From assembly GCA_943704495.1 (NCBI GenBank), contig CALSCR010000866.1, positions 1 through 47,304 of the forward strand: a stretch of DNA of 47,304 nt, given 5' to 3'. The position numbers and the translations under genes were made by a program. The notes under the pieces were generated by a model. That model worked only from the letters and a program-made list of their open reading frames with translations, was not told the origin of the DNA and made no database searches. The stretch is from Pigoraptor chileana (lineage: Eukaryota; Opisthokonta; Filasterea). Position 1 is the first letter of the stretch; each line of letters starts with the position of its first letter. This document shows positions 1 through 12,290 of the stretch, piece after piece.

Positions 1-109
<109 letters not shown>

Positions 110-184
110 TACATGCATGTAACGCTGATGATCACTCACACCACACAAGTACAATCCTAATTAACCCTTATCTTCATCACTCAG

Positions 185-3004
185 GCAAACGACTATGATT
201 TGTACGATGACAGTTTTAGCCGCACAGTGCCGGCGACTACAGAGCAGGCGAAAACCAGTGTAAGTGCTCAGGGAGCGCAGCAGCAGCAACACCAGCAGCA
301 GCAGCAGCAACAACAGCAACAACTGCAACAACAACAACAACAACACCACCAACAACAACAACAACACCACCAACAACAACAATTACAGCACCACCAACAA
401 CAGCAGCAGCACATCCAGCAGCAGCAACAACACCAGCAGCAGATCCAGCTGATCCAGCAGCTCCAACAGCAGGGCTCCACTCCGGCACAGCAGCTGCAAG
501 CGCAACAGCTCCTCGCACAGCTGCCTCCGGGTATCATGTTTCCCTTTCCCGCGCAAAATCCCAATCACAACAACGCTCCTTTGCAGCAGAGCAGTGCGCC
601 TGGCGGGGGTGCAAACATGGCCAACATGGGCAGTAACATCGGTAACAGTGGTAACAGCGGTAACAGCGGTGGGCCACGTGGCGGCATCATGATGTATCTT
701 GGCAATCTCCAGTGGTGGACGAGTGACGAGGACATTCTGGGTGGCCTGCAAGCGATTGGCGTGTCCGATGTGCGCGACGTTAAAATATACGAAGAGAAGG
801 GAAAGAACGGCCGCTCACGTGGGTACGCCTCTCTTGTCGTCGCCTCGGAGGAAAGCGCCAATGCGATTGCCGACCGCCTGCCCACGTCGGGCGTTGGTTC
901 GGACGGCGATGTGAAGCCGGTTGTACTCTTTGCAAACGACCCCAACGCCAGATCCGCCATTGGACAGCTACAGAACAAGCCCCTCGCGAGCGCCGTGCAG
1001 ATAATGATGCTGCAGGGACTCCCGGCGGCGCCACGGGGCCGCAATGCACGCGGAACAAATCCGGCGACGGGTCATATGTCGTCACGTGACACGGCGCCCA
1101 TGCCCGCGGGTCCGGGGCGGTCCTCCGGGGGTGCGCAGGGAGTTCACATGCAGGGGCAGGAAATGCAGGGACAGCAACAGGGGCACGTGCAGGGCATGCC
1201 CCCAATGCCCCCAATGCCTGGAATGCAAAACGGAATGCAAAATGGGATGCCCCCAATGCCCCCAATGCCTGGAATGCAAAACGTAATGCCAAACGGGATG
1301 CCCCCAATGCCCCCGGGGATGCCTGGCATGGGTGGTCCCATGGGAGGCAATGTCAACGGGCCGCCAATGCGACCGCCAATGGGCGTGCGTCCTGGGATGC
1401 CCGGTGAGCCGCCCTGCCAGTGTGTCGTGTGTGCGTGTGTGTGTGTGTGCTTGTATGTGTATCATGAGTCAATTGTTTTGGGGTGTGCTGTAACGTGTCG
1501 CGCGCTGTCACGCTGCTGTGTTGACTGACACTTCGCCCTATGGTGTGCTTTGCTTGTGTGTCCTTGTCCGCCTCTGTCTCTATCTATCTCTATCTTGGAA
1601 CATTACCAGGTCTGCCAGGCATGTTCGATTTTCCCTTTGGAATGGGCCCACCCCGCCCGATGGTGAGTGCTGGACTCACTTGGCAAATTAATCAGAGATA
1701 TTGTCGGAATTGGACAAGTACCCTGACAAACAACAAACAGCACAATCGCCGTTTCGCTCCCCATAGTCGCATCTTCTGATTGTGAGCTACGATGTGTTGT
1801 ATGGTCACTGACAACGTTGTGCTATTGCGTGTGTGTCCTTTCATTTTATCTTGTTGCAGGGTGGATTCCCCGACCCTGGTGAGTTACAAAAGCGTGAGCG
1901 TATGTATGTGTGTGCGTGTGTGGGCATGTGTTTGTGTATGTATGTATGTGTGTGTGCGCGTGCGTGTGTCGTGGATGAAGTGGAATTGCAGGCTCGTGTG
2001 AGCAGTGCGTTGCTTGTGTTATTATGTTCGCATGTGTGCGTGTTTGTGTGCGTGTATGTATATATATATGTGTGTGCGTGTGTGTGCGTGTATGTATGTG
2101 TTTGTTGAGCCACGTGAGTACCATCCTTATTCTCCTCTGATACCTTCGATGCTTTGGGTTTTCTGTGGCTGTGACGTGTCGGTGTTTGCGTCATTTCTGC
2201 TTGTGACGCAACAGCGATGTTTGGTGGCGGTCCCGTGATGTTCCCGGGCGGAGATATGATGGGAATGCAGAATTTAGGGTGAGTCGCTGTGTCAAGACAT
2301 GTCAGCTTATCTTTAGATGCGCATGTGTGCACTCATGCATGTGTGTGTGTGTGAGTGTGTGAGGGGGGGGGTATCTTGCTCGGTGTATGTGTTTGTTGGT
2401 GGCTGCACATTTTGCTCTCTTTACTTTATACTTGTACTTTCTCTCGCCCTCTCTAGTGGAGTCCATGGGCACGGTGCCTAAGGCACTGATTTGAATCCTG
2501 CATCTCTCCCCTTGTACAAAATGTGCGCCCTTTTAAATTCCCCTTGTCCATCTCTGTCGTCGCGCAGGGGCTTTGATCCTATGGCCATGTTCGGCCGCAT
2601 GAATCCCGGATTCGGCGGATTTGGAGGCCCCGGTGGAATGCGCGACCGCGACAGAAACGGCGACGATGGCGACAGGCGTGGGCGATCCCGATCCCGCTCC
2701 CGCTCCCCCTCACGTGATCGGTCGCGATCTAGATCGCGCGATCGTGGGTCTGGTGGCGTGACTGGCGGGGGCGGGTCTGTGGCGGCTGAGGACGGCGTCT
2801 TTCCGTCGTCACGTGGTGGTGGCGGCAGTGGACGGAGGGACCGCGCCGCCCCAGATGACGAAGGCGGGGAGCGCGGAGGAAAGAGACGATCGGGGTCAGA
2901 CTCACACGGGCGCCATCCCCCAGACGCAAGGCACCGCAAAGACGACAGGGGATCGTCCGGTCGGGACGAGCGTCGGTGGGTGTGCGTGCGCACTGGCTAT
3001 GTGA

Positions 3005-3057
<53 letters not shown>

Positions 3058-3391
3058 TTTGGGTATGCTTCGTGTGTTGTGGTTGGATGTGCTTCATGTG
3101 TGGATGTGTTTGTTGATATGCTTGCCTAGGTAGGTGCGATGCGTGGCACAACAGCCAGCCGCCTCTAGATGCTTCAATCATCAAAATCGCCGCACCATTT
3201 GATCCCAAATGCATTCCGCGTGTGGTGTGTGTAACGCTAACAGGCGAAGGGACGGCAATGAGGACGACGATGAGCGGCGGAAGCGAGAACGTGGCGATAG
3301 AGAACGGGACAAGGGCAGCAGCGGAGGCGAATCGAGGCACGGACGTTCGGGGGGAAGCGGGAGTGCTAGCGGCCGCTCCTCACACCGGTGA
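185..3391 (+). CDS. CPSF6: CPSF6-type cleavage factor Im large subunit, 5' end missing
   Basis: Subunit of cleavage factor Im, which binds pre-mRNA upstream of poly(A) sites with CPSF5 and influences poly(A) site choice. Exons: 185-1403, 1610-1662, 1860-1878, 2215-2278, 2568-2975 and 3244-3391, giving 636 residues in frame to TGA. The first exon opens after a CAG acceptor with DYDLYDDS, matching the conserved DLYDD block of the family. A Gln/His-rich stretch (about residues 35-105) follows. The RRM lies at about 168-265, with MMYLGNLQWWTSDEDI as RNP2-like start and SRGYASLVV as RNP1; the WWT signature is typical of CPSF6/7. A Met/Pro/Gly linker then leads to an Arg/Ser/Asp tail, as in the human protein. 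Exon 3 is only 19 nt. The initiator exon lies left of the window. The family call is strong; CPSF6 versus CPSF7 is not resolved. Confidence 0.9.
280..465 (+). repeat. CAG/CAA/CAC triplet repeat coding for a Gln/His tract
   Basis: An imperfect trinucleotide tract inside the first visible CPSF6 exon encodes glutamine with interspersed histidine and leucine. Mixed CAG, CAA and CAC codons suggest an old, interrupted repeat. The reverse strand reads as Leu/Val-rich open frames, which are shadows. Confidence 0.9.
1195..1312 (+). repeat. 51-bp tandem duplication in the Met/Pro-rich linker of CPSF6
   Basis: A 51-nt unit coding for MPPMPPMPGMQNGMQNG occurs twice in direct tandem with a few substitutions, then a partial third copy begins. 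The unit length keeps the frame. Confidence 0.8.
1879..2214 (+). repeat. GT-rich intron of CPSF6
   Basis: Most of this intron after the 19-nt exon is GT with interruptions such as GTAT and GCGT. Open frames in it read as Val/Cys runs and are not genes. Confidence 0.85.
3006..3053 (+). repeat. (GT)n microsatellite in the last CPSF6 intron
   Basis: An almost uninterrupted GT run about 48 bases long, starting about 30 bases after the donor at 2976. Confidence 0.95.
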
Positions 3392-3713
3392 ATTGTGTGC
3401 ATGCGGCTGCGTGTTGCGTGTGTGTGTGTGTGTGTGCGCGCGCCTTCATCCGCCCAAAACAACAACCATTCTGCCGCTGTGTGCGTTCGTCTGATGTGAT
3501 AATACAGCATTTCGACCAATTTTGAACCAATTTGCGGTCTATTCAAACAAAATATTATCCCGCCCAAGAAAGGATGAGACGATAGCCACGCATGTGTGGA
3601 GAATGTGTGCATGCTACAAAGTACGATACAATATGCCGTTAATGCATTGTTCGCTGCAGGCGATCGGGAATACTGTGTGTGGCGCGGCAATGCATAAACA
3701 CAACGGCAAGCTC
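3392..3713. other. Convergent 3' intergenic spacer
   Basis: This separates the stop of CPSF6 (+) from the stop of the methyltransferase (-). It holds a short GT run near 3419-3438 and otherwise unique sequence. I see no AATAAA in the correct orientation for either gene, so 3' ends cannot be placed. Confidence 0.6.
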
Positions 3714-5663
3714 TCAGTCCAATCGAAGATCATCGGCACTGCGCATATGACTTCCCACAACCGCGTCGGGTGATTGTTGCGGTCGTCCATCGGCGCCAAC
3801 AGCGGGCTTCACGTGCCTCCGCTCCCCCGGATGACTGCCCCGCACTCCCCCCGGCGCAGCATCCGCAGGATCGCCCGGATCTCCCTCGCTGTACCGCCGC
3901 ACGCCAGTATGAGTGCCCCGCCCGCCCCTGCCATCCAGTCTACCCCCCGCACTGTCGTCGCCGTGCTTCCTATCCTTGCTCTTGTCACTGCGATCCCTGT
4001 GCGCCCTGTCGCGGTGTCTCCGTCGGTCGCGGCCATCTGCGCTGTCATCCCCCCCAGACCTCAGACTGCCCTCCGAATTGTGCGATCGGCGCCGATTGTG
4101 CCGCGCGGCGTCGGCGGCATCCGCGGCGCTCATACTACCGCCATTACGACCGTCACGTGATGAACCCCCGCCCTGCTTGGCATGGACGTATGCCGGCACA
4201 CCACCGATCCACTGACGCTCGCGCATGCCTTTTCTGCGCACATCCGGGTCGCTGTTCGGGCATGCGAGCGTTCTGTTTGCAGCACACGCGAGAGACACCT
4301 CCGAGGACATGTGCGCAATCGCCGCAAAGACATCGTCGTCGCTGTCAGACTGTCGCAACCGCCCGCGACTGACAAGATACTCCCGCAAGACCTCTATTTC
4401 TGCGCGGCAGTCGTAGCAGTGGTCGATGCCCATACCTGAGACACTGTGCGCATACAGAGCGACCCTTCCAACCGTGTTGAAGTAGAACATCTGCTGCTCA
4501 TAGTGTGCGTTATCGTAAACAACGACGCCCTCCGTCGGCACAAGTCGCGCTTCCGTTGTGGTAATCGGACCCCAAATCGGAAGATAAATTTTTCCGGCGA
4601 GGTACTCTGTCATGCCCGGTAGATAGGACAATCGGAATTTTAGCATGCTCTTGCGGGGTTGCATCAGCTCGTGCCATCGCCTCTGATCCACCATGTCCTC
4701 ACACACTTGGCGGTCCGACTCCTCCGCAACCATTTCTTTCCAGTCCGCAGACCGCACATCGCTGATGAAAAGAGTCGAGCGGCCTGCATATTCTCTGGCA
4801 ATGTCGTCTGTGAACAGCTCTCGTCGGATTTCAATCTGGCGCGTGTTTGTAATGGAGAACGGCGCAGGATCCACGAGTACAAAGTCAACCTCGGGGAACA
4901 GATCGGCCAGGTAGCGGATGTGGGTTCCTGGCGCAGCGCCCGCATAGACAACAGTCCGTCCCTTTTTTGCGTACATTGTGAGAAATTCTATCTCAGACAA
5001 CAATAGCTTTCTCTGTCCCCAGTGGATCACGCTTTTGTGTTCTCCGGTGCGTCGACGGTACGGCCGCGTGGGGTAATTCTCTGACAGGATGCGTGCAAAT
5101 GGAATGTCTGTTCTGCTTTCGTACCCCGACGCCGGATTCATAAAAACCTGAAACGCATAAGATTACATAACACGGGGAGGGAAAATAAATAGAGGGCAAC
5201 AGGAGAGTCGGCGTCGCATCTATGGCATCTGCGTCCCCAGATCCAAGGGCGCAAAAGATGGACGTTTTCCCGCCGTCGAAATCAACAGCGTTGTATCCAC
5301 TCACTACCACAGCCACTCACACAGCCACTCACACAGCCACTCACAGCCACTCACTGCCACTCACTGCCACTCACACAACACTTACTGCCACAGCCACTCG
5401 CCACCACAGCCACTTACCACACAGCCACTTACTTGCCACCAGCCACCGTCACACAGCCACTTAACACAGCCATAGTCAATCTCATGTCGCAATGGATGCG
5501 GGCCTGACACTGCTTCCAAAAGACGTGTAAAACAAACAGCCATGAATAGCAAATTCACCTGCGCCACGTGCGGGTTGTTTCTTGGGTTCTGCCATCCGTC
5601 GACACTTTCGCCAGGAGCATCTTCCAGTGGCGTCACTCTCGGTTGTTCGCCGTCGTCGTCCAT
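3714..5663 (-). CDS. VP39-fold cap-specific mRNA (nucleoside-2'-O-)methyltransferase
   Basis: Predicted SAM-dependent 2'-O-methylation of the first transcribed nucleotide of capped RNA, as done by the VP39 family (poxviruses, other large DNA viruses, kinetoplastid cap enzymes). Exons on the minus strand: 5663-5559 and 5147-3714, joined in phase 0 (ends PHVAQ, resumes VFMNPASGYES); 512 residues. The SAM loop VVYAGAAPGTH is at about 101-111. A K-D-K-E tetrad is visible: Lys82 in HWGQRKLL, Asp165 in LFISDVRS, Lys205 in MLKFRLSY and Glu234 in TTTEARLV. The N-terminus resembles the cap-binding side of the family. The last ~180 residues are low-complexity and Arg/Asp/Ser-rich, with no counterpart in the about 330-aa viral proteins. 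The spliced structure and host-like codon use argue for a resident cellular gene rather than a recent insertion. Substrate is inferred from the family. Confidence 0.9.
5290..5465. repeat. Short-unit minisatellite (unit about CACAGCCACT)
   Basis: A roughly 10-base unit, CACAGCCACT with TCACTGC variants, repeats through the intron of the methyltransferase gene. It differs from the plain CA/GT repeats elsewhere. Confidence 0.85.
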
Positions 5664-6617
5664 TTCATATTATTGATACTTGTATCATCGGGAGAAGTCT
5701 AAACCACTACAAAAGTCAACGGAGCCAAAACCCGCGCGCTGATGATTACTTGCGAACCTTCTTCGCATGGAATCGTAGTGTCGCCGCAGTCAAAGCCTTC
5801 GGTTTAGCATTGAGATTACCCACGCTGACTATTATTCGCGTAGGTATGAAACAATGTGGGGCTGATTTGCAATACTTGCACTCCCTAAGGAGTCCTATTT
5901 GATATCATAATCATGAAAAACCGAAAAGAAACAAACTAAAAGAAGAAGAAAACTATAACCTTTGAGAATCAAAACAAATAAAACGCAATGTAATGATGCC
6001 GTCGTCGGCAGATAACGGCTGATCAGTGTTTGGAGTGGGTTGTGTTACTTTTGTGTATGTATTTGTGACGAGATCTCGGTCAAAAAGGTTGCGAGATCGC
6101 GGTAGAAATTTTGGGCAATGTGACCACATCTTAAAATAGAGAGACCAACACTGGCGACGCATCCTCAGAGTGGATCCGGGGCAGTGATTCAATACTGATG
6201 GGCACTGACCTCTAATTACATTTTCTTTTAGATTGTATTCAAGAATCACCCCGGACGCACATCGGATTCGTGGGTGGATTGTGGCTTTTTTTAAATTTTT
6301 TTTTTTTTTGAATTGTTGTTGTTCTTTATTTTTTTGCTTCTTTCGGTGGCTCCACATCTGCGTGTGTGTGCGGCCATACGCCCACATTCATTCACGACGC
6401 ACACAAACCACAACTGTCGCAATTGCACACACACTGGCAACCACCCCATGCGTCTGTTGTTCTTTGGACAGACACACACTGCCCGTCGTTGTGTGTGTGC
6501 TTCACGACACTACTGTGTGCCTCTTATTTAGAAAGGCGAGCGTTAAATTCTCCAAATTTTTCTTGTTGGATATTTCGCTAAGAGATTTCTACCGGAGTGA
6601 AGAGACCGAGTTTGAAA
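5664..6617. promoter_or_regulatory. Divergent intergenic region, methyltransferase / arrestin
   Basis: This 954-bp spacer lies between two divergent start codons, so it should hold both promoters. A T-rich block lies near 6288-6345. I recognise no TATA box or other defined element, and no convincing coding frame. Confidence 0.4.
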
Positions 6618-9600
6618 ATGAAGAACGAAATTGTTGTTCGTCTGGACAAGGGCCAGTACATTGGTTTGTAATTGTTTTTTGTTATATATGCACGTTTGTG
6701 TGTGTGTGTCCGGCGTGTTTGGCCTTCTCAAAAGTGAGAACTGTGTATCGCTGACCTCCGTTTGCATCATCATGAACTGAATCAGGCGGCGAGGTCATCC
6801 ATGGCGTCGTGTACGTAAACTGCCTTACGCCCGTTCCCGCCAAGTCCCTCAAGCTCAAGTTGAAGGGCATGGAGAAGAGTGGGTATCCGCATCACTACAG
6901 ACTCATTGTTCTCATCCCGGCGCGCGGCCAATGATTGCACACACTTCGCGACAATTATTTGTGTATTTATGTGTTTGTTTGTTGGTTCCCTCCACCTCCT
7001 TTCATATCGCAATGCAACAGCCATCTGGGAGGAAACCGAGCTTCAGCAGCGTGGTGACGGCACCAGCGAGCACGTGACCATTACGCGCGGCGGGTCCCGT
7101 GACTTTTTCAAGATGGAGTTTCACCTCGTCAGCTTCCCTGGCATCTACGCACCCGGCACGTATGCCTACCCATTCCAGTGGGCGCTGCCCCCCGGCCTCC
7201 CAGGTATATATATATATATATAAATATATATGTGTGTGTGAATTATCTTTTTTGCACAACCACACATCACATCACTCACTCAAGCAACTCTTGCACTGTG
7301 TGTGGATATCCCTGAGCTGTTCCGCTTACTCCTCACACTCACATCATACCGTGGTTGATATATGTGCCATCCAGGCTCGTTTCATGAGTCCCACGGCAGT
7401 CTTGGCAGTGGCTTGCACTTGGGATGCCAGATTCGTTACCAGATCAAGGCCATTCTGGACATTCCCGGAACAAAGCACGATCTGAAGCACAAGGTGCATC
7501 TCGCTGTCATCGACAAGCTCGACACAACCATCCAGCCGCAGCATCACAAGAAGATCGGCACCGTTCGCTTCCTCTGCTGCATTCCCAAGGGTGACCTCGA
7601 GTGCGAGGCTTGGTGGGTGTGCATTGGTTGTGCTTGCGATAGACATGACGATTTTTGTACGCGGACGGTCCTTAAATGCAACCTCTTTTCTGCTGCTGTA
7701 GCCCACAACTTCCCTAGCGTGTACGGCAGCAATAGTGTCTAATCTCTGTCACATGAACGCACACACACACACACACACTCTCACAGGATGGACAAGAATG
7801 CGTACTGTGCCAACGAGACCGCCCAGATCCACATGGCAGTCAAGAACAATTCGACCGTTAATGTCGACAACTTTGCCGTTAAGGTATGGGCCATGCAACA
7901 CTCTTGAGTGATTGAGTCACGCACGCACTTTGCAACACACACACTGTCTTTCGACTTTCTCTCTTTTCATGAAGTCCACGGGCATATCGCCAAAAAGACT
8001 CTGGTGTGACTGATTCCAGATCTCTTTCTCTCTCGCGCTCTCTATATTTTTCTCAATCTCCGGCTTGATGTGCTGAAGGCTTTTTCAGCACTGAATTCCT
8101 TCTCAATCTATCTTGGAGTTCTATTCTAATTCCTCCGCTTCCCCTCTCCCCAACAACAACACACACAATCCAACAAACATAGCTCATGCGCACTCTCATC
8201 GTCCGTGACAAGTCCGGCCACACCAAGCATCTTGTGACGACCGTCTGCAAGGAGAAGTACCCCGGAACGCCCGCCCTCACATCCCGCGAGAGGTGTGTAT
8301 GTGGTTTGACGCAACTTCAAAAAAAAATTCGTTTTATTTGTGTTGGTACTGTGTTATCTCTGTGTGTGTTTGTTCTAAAATATTGTGAGAGTTCATGCCT
8401 CTTTTTGATCTCTCTCTCTCTCTGTATGTATGGGGACTGCGCTCACTCTATGTTTTGTATGTGTGCATGTCTTTCTTTGTGGCGTCGGTCACTCGGCGAG
8501 CAGCGACGTGCCCCTTCCCCTCGTAGCGAACGGCAAGCCCATCCAGCAGTCGGTGCGGTCGGATCTGATCGAGGTGTGTGTATGTTTATACATACTAATT
8601 GTAACTGTATGGCGTGACGTGTACAATGCCATTAAAATGGACGAATGTGACTGTGTATGTGTATGTGTATATTGCATTAAGGTTCGAGTCGTCGTATTGC
8701 ATTGTTTTGTGTATGTGCATTGGTTTGGTTTGTGAATGTTTGTGAGTGAAAGTGAGAGTGTTTATACATGTGTGTGTGTATTGGATTTTAGATTCTCGGC
8801 GTCGTTGCCTGACCCCAATTTGCATTTGCACATTTTCCTCCTTCACAGTGCAAGTGTACGTATCCCGCGGCGCATCGTCATATCGTTTGCGGATTGCTAT
8901 AGCCACCACGCCTACTTTGTTGTGATTTGCTCGCCCTGTTGTTGTCGCTGTTGTGTGAAGATATGTCTGTGTGATGTTTGCTTCGAATTGCATTCGCCGA
9001 CTTTTCTTTTTCCTTGTTTGTGTGTTTTTTTTTTTTTGCAGACCACGTGGACATTGAGTGCCAGATCCCCTGTGAGTACACGCATGCACATACATGCACA
9101 ATACAGTACACAAAGCCCCCCTCCCCCCCAACCACACACACACATCCTCTCCACTGAAGTATGAATGCTCGCTTAAACCCCATATTACTGCGATACCCTT
9201 CTTCTGACATTCTGTTTTGTCGCTTTTTCGCCGTCTTTTGTGTGTCGCAGGGTCACCCGACATAGAGATCCATGCGCCCGTGGAGATCTACGAGCCGATC
9301 AGCCCCGGATGGTCCGGCTTCCAGATGCCCCCGTGGGTTGGCCAGTGCGTTGTGCAGCGTGTGGACGCATGCGCACTCGACGCCGCCCTTGCAGGTGGGT
9401 TTCAGTGGAGCTCTCTAGATACCAAGTGCACATGTGTGTGTGCATGTGTGGCACGAGTGGCCGCAATTGTTGTGTGTCGTGCGTGGCGTGTGTTTGCGTC
9501 TTGGTACGCTGGACTGTTCGCAATGCCGTCCCGAGACTTCTCTCGGACTCTTTGTGGGGCTTACTAGCTTGAGACACTAACAATTACTTTTTTCACTTAC

Positions 9601-9653
9601 TCTCTCTTGCAGCTACTCTGCTCACCGGCGCCATTTTTGGACTCCGCTTTTAG
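6618..9653 (+). CDS. Arrestin-domain (alpha-arrestin-like) protein
   Basis: Arrestin-fold adaptor, probably linking membrane cargo to trafficking or ubiquitin machinery; the cargo is unknown. Eleven exons: 6618-6663, 6786-6878, 7021-7203, 7375-7612, 7787-7883, 8183-8292, 8504-8573, 8849-8855, 9042-9071, 9251-9394 and 9613-9653, giving 352 residues. The N-domain opens with MKNEIVVRLDKGQYIGGEVI and contains the family motif PGTYAYPFQWALPPGLPGSF. The C-domain begins near residue 160 and includes YHVDIECQIPW SPDIEI. That conserved strand is only restored if a 7-nt exon (TGCAAGT, donor GTACGT) is used, and the total then becomes divisible by three. The tail is short, and I see no PPxY motif of the kind that recruits Nedd4-type ligases. 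The arrestin fold is secure; the subfamily is not. Confidence 0.9.
8849..8855 (+). other. Predicted 7-nt micro-exon of the arrestin gene
   Basis: CACAG precedes and GTACGT follows the seven bases TGCAAGT. Including them restores frame between the exon ending in GAG at 8573 and the exon at 9042. It yields CKYHVDIECQIP, which fits the arrestin C-domain. Confidence 0.65.
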
Positions 9654-10273
9654 AACCACACGAGCCAATTGTGGCAGCACACACGAGCCCCTTTACCTTA
9701 TGTGGTCAATACAATGGCACTGCACTCCAAACCATATGCACCCTGCTCCAGACAGTGAGGATTTATTCTGGTATCAGGAGCTACTTACTACTACTTATTA
9801 GTCATGAGCTCCTGCTGGTATTGCGGTGTGAAATTCTACCGACGTAAGCGAGGTCTCGGAACGTATCACGTGACCGGGCACGTGCGCCGAATCATATAAC
9901 TGAAGTCAGTTCTGTCTCTGCCAGTCTGGCTATTTATCGGCGGCCGATTGAATTGCAGCCGAGATAGATCACAAAACTGCCGAGCTCTTGTGCGCAGAAC
10001 AAAGAGCGCATACTTGACAGACAGTGGATGTATGCAGTGCTGCACACTGGCTTCAGCAAAAACAACAAACGTATTGATACGGCTCCTCACCGCTGTGTAA
10101 ATCGGCGACACACAGTGAAGTCGTTCGTGCAGAGTCGGTGGGGCCTCATTTCGTCATTGTGAAACTCTGTTTTCCGACAGAGACAGTGTTTTTTTCTGTC
10201 TGCTCAATTTCGCTTTGTCGGCATACGCACGTGCGCCACACACGCGCCTCATCTGAGGTTGGCGGCGGAAAAT
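9654..10273 (+). promoter_or_regulatory. Intergenic region upstream of the receptor kinase
   Basis: This 620-bp tandem spacer lies between the arrestin stop and the receptor start. It contains CACGTG at about 9867, 9878 and 10229, but no recognisable core promoter or gene. Confidence 0.35.
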
Positions 10274-10989
10274 ATGCGCAGCCGACTAGCGCTCGCCGGC
10301 CAATCGGTCGCAGTGCATGCCCCTGTCGCACGTGCCATCTTCTTCGCCCTTGCTATTTCGTGTGCTGTACAACTTGTAAGTGCTGATGCCTCTTGATGCT
10401 GCTGCATCTTCATGATATATCTGTCGATTATGTCGCCACACGGCCAGAAACGGCACCGGTATTAATTCTCCGCAATGAGCCTTAGAGTCACAGTTGCATC
10501 GCGTGATTGCTCCGTTGCCTTTGGCTCGAAAGGCACATATATGCGCGAATGTGTCTCCCTCATCGTGTGATGAGTCTGTGCGCATCCGCCGTCGTGTGTG
10601 TGTAGCTGTCGTATATCGAATACATCTGCGTCTGTGCATGTGTTTGCTAAGGCATTGCGCATTGACGTCTGCCCACTTTTGCCGTCTGTGTACGTTTGTC
10701 AGGTGGTCGCAAACGGACGCATCAGCTTCTCTGTTTTCGCCGTAAACAACCCCAACGGCGAGCTAGCCACGGGCGAAAAGTGCGACTTTGGCGTGCTTGG
10801 CACGGATCGCTGCGACACTTATGTTGATGCATGCATCAATGTGACAAAGTCAGGTGAGTTGTTTGTTCTTGTTTGCAGCTTCTTATTTATTTGTACAAAT
10901 AATGAAATAAGACTGCGTTTTGCGTGTGCGACTTTGCGTGGTTTTTTCTATTTGTTTACCCGAGGCTGAAATTCTCAAGTCCCCGCCAA

Positions 10990-11020
<31 letters not shown>

Positions 11021-12254
11021 TACCCTGTCGGTACTATCTTTCAAACTGCACTCTCAGTCGTGACCTACACGGACGCTGCGGGCTATTCCGTGACAGATGT
11101 GGTAACAAAATGTGGTGTCCCTGGGCAGTCCTCACGCCTGGTTGACGTAAATACCGTCGCATATCAGCCTCCCTTCGGGCTTTCCTTTGTATTTAAAGGC
11201 AGTTTCAAGGTAAGCGCATTTGTTTAATGTGTGTGTGTGGGTGTGTGTGTGGGTGTGGGTGTGGGTGGGTGCGTGGGTGCGTGTGTGTGTATGGGTGGGT
11301 GTGTCGGTGGGTATATGTTTGCACTTGAGGAGAGGGGGAGGCGGTTGTGTTGTATTATCTTTGGCTGAGAGTGTTTTTCGACATAATTTCTGACGCAAGC
11401 ATCCGTTGTGCGTGCATTCAATTAATGTGCATATGATTGGCAGGAGTGTGTGTGTCGGTGTGTGCGAATTGTCGCCATTCCCATTTGATTCTGTACACCT
11501 TTAGAACTCGAGCCTTGTCTTTGTGTGCAGTTTCATACAAATAACTCACACACTCACTCACGCATGTGTGTTTATGTTGTATATATACACTCACCTTCAC
11601 ACACACAAACATGCACACACAGACCTCTGCCTTCCTGACGTCGATTCAGGTCATCGATGATGATACCCTTGTTGTGACTCCTCAGGCGATCGCAAACATC
11701 ACAATATGGTCGTATGAGCTGAAGATTGGAAATTTCAATATGACGACGAAGATTGGCACCACTGGGCAAGTTTTGTGGGGTGGGCATTCCACTGCTGTGC
11801 GTCCATGCATGTGTATGTGTATGCGTGTGTGAGTATTATTTGTTGTGTTGTTGTTGTTTTGAAGTGCACACGCACACACTTCCATTCACACACACACTCA
11901 CAATCACACTCACTCTCACTATCACACTTACACTCACACTCACACTCACTGCCACCTCCCACTCGCATGCGCACACACATACACACACACACACACACAC
12001 CACACACACACACACGTACAGCGTACAACCTCACTTGCGACCCAGATTATTACGGGGATTCGTGTGGCACATACTGCAGTTCAGCAGTCACGTGCAGTGG
12101 GCGAGGAAATTGCACTGTCAACGGCACATGCGTCTGTCCCTCGCGGCTGAGACAGCCCTCGTGCGACGATTGTGTTAGTGGATACTACGGGCCCGACTGT
12201 ACTCTGGGTATGTGTGTGGATATAATATATGTATATACATATGTGTGTGTGTGT

Positions 12255-12290
<36 letters not shown>

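Noticed and set aside
161-751. Leu-, Val- or Cys-rich minus-strand frames opposite the Gln tract
   Set aside because: Direct complement of CAG/CAA/CAC repeats; no independent support.
1833-2108. Val/Cys-rich plus-strand open frames in GT repeats (also near 16018, 33011 and 33874)
   Set aside because: Products of GTGTGC repeats inside introns.
3770-4372. 200-codon plus-strand open frame opposite the methyltransferase
   Set aside because: Arg/Pro/Cys-rich shadow of the low-complexity tail on the other strand.
5290-5465. Possible CRISPR-like array
   Set aside because: Units of about 10 bases with no spacers, inside a eukaryotic intron; a minisatellite.
3714-5663. Recent insertion of a large DNA virus
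   Set aside because: Only one virus-related gene, with an intron and flanked by ordinary host genes; no other viral genes nearby.
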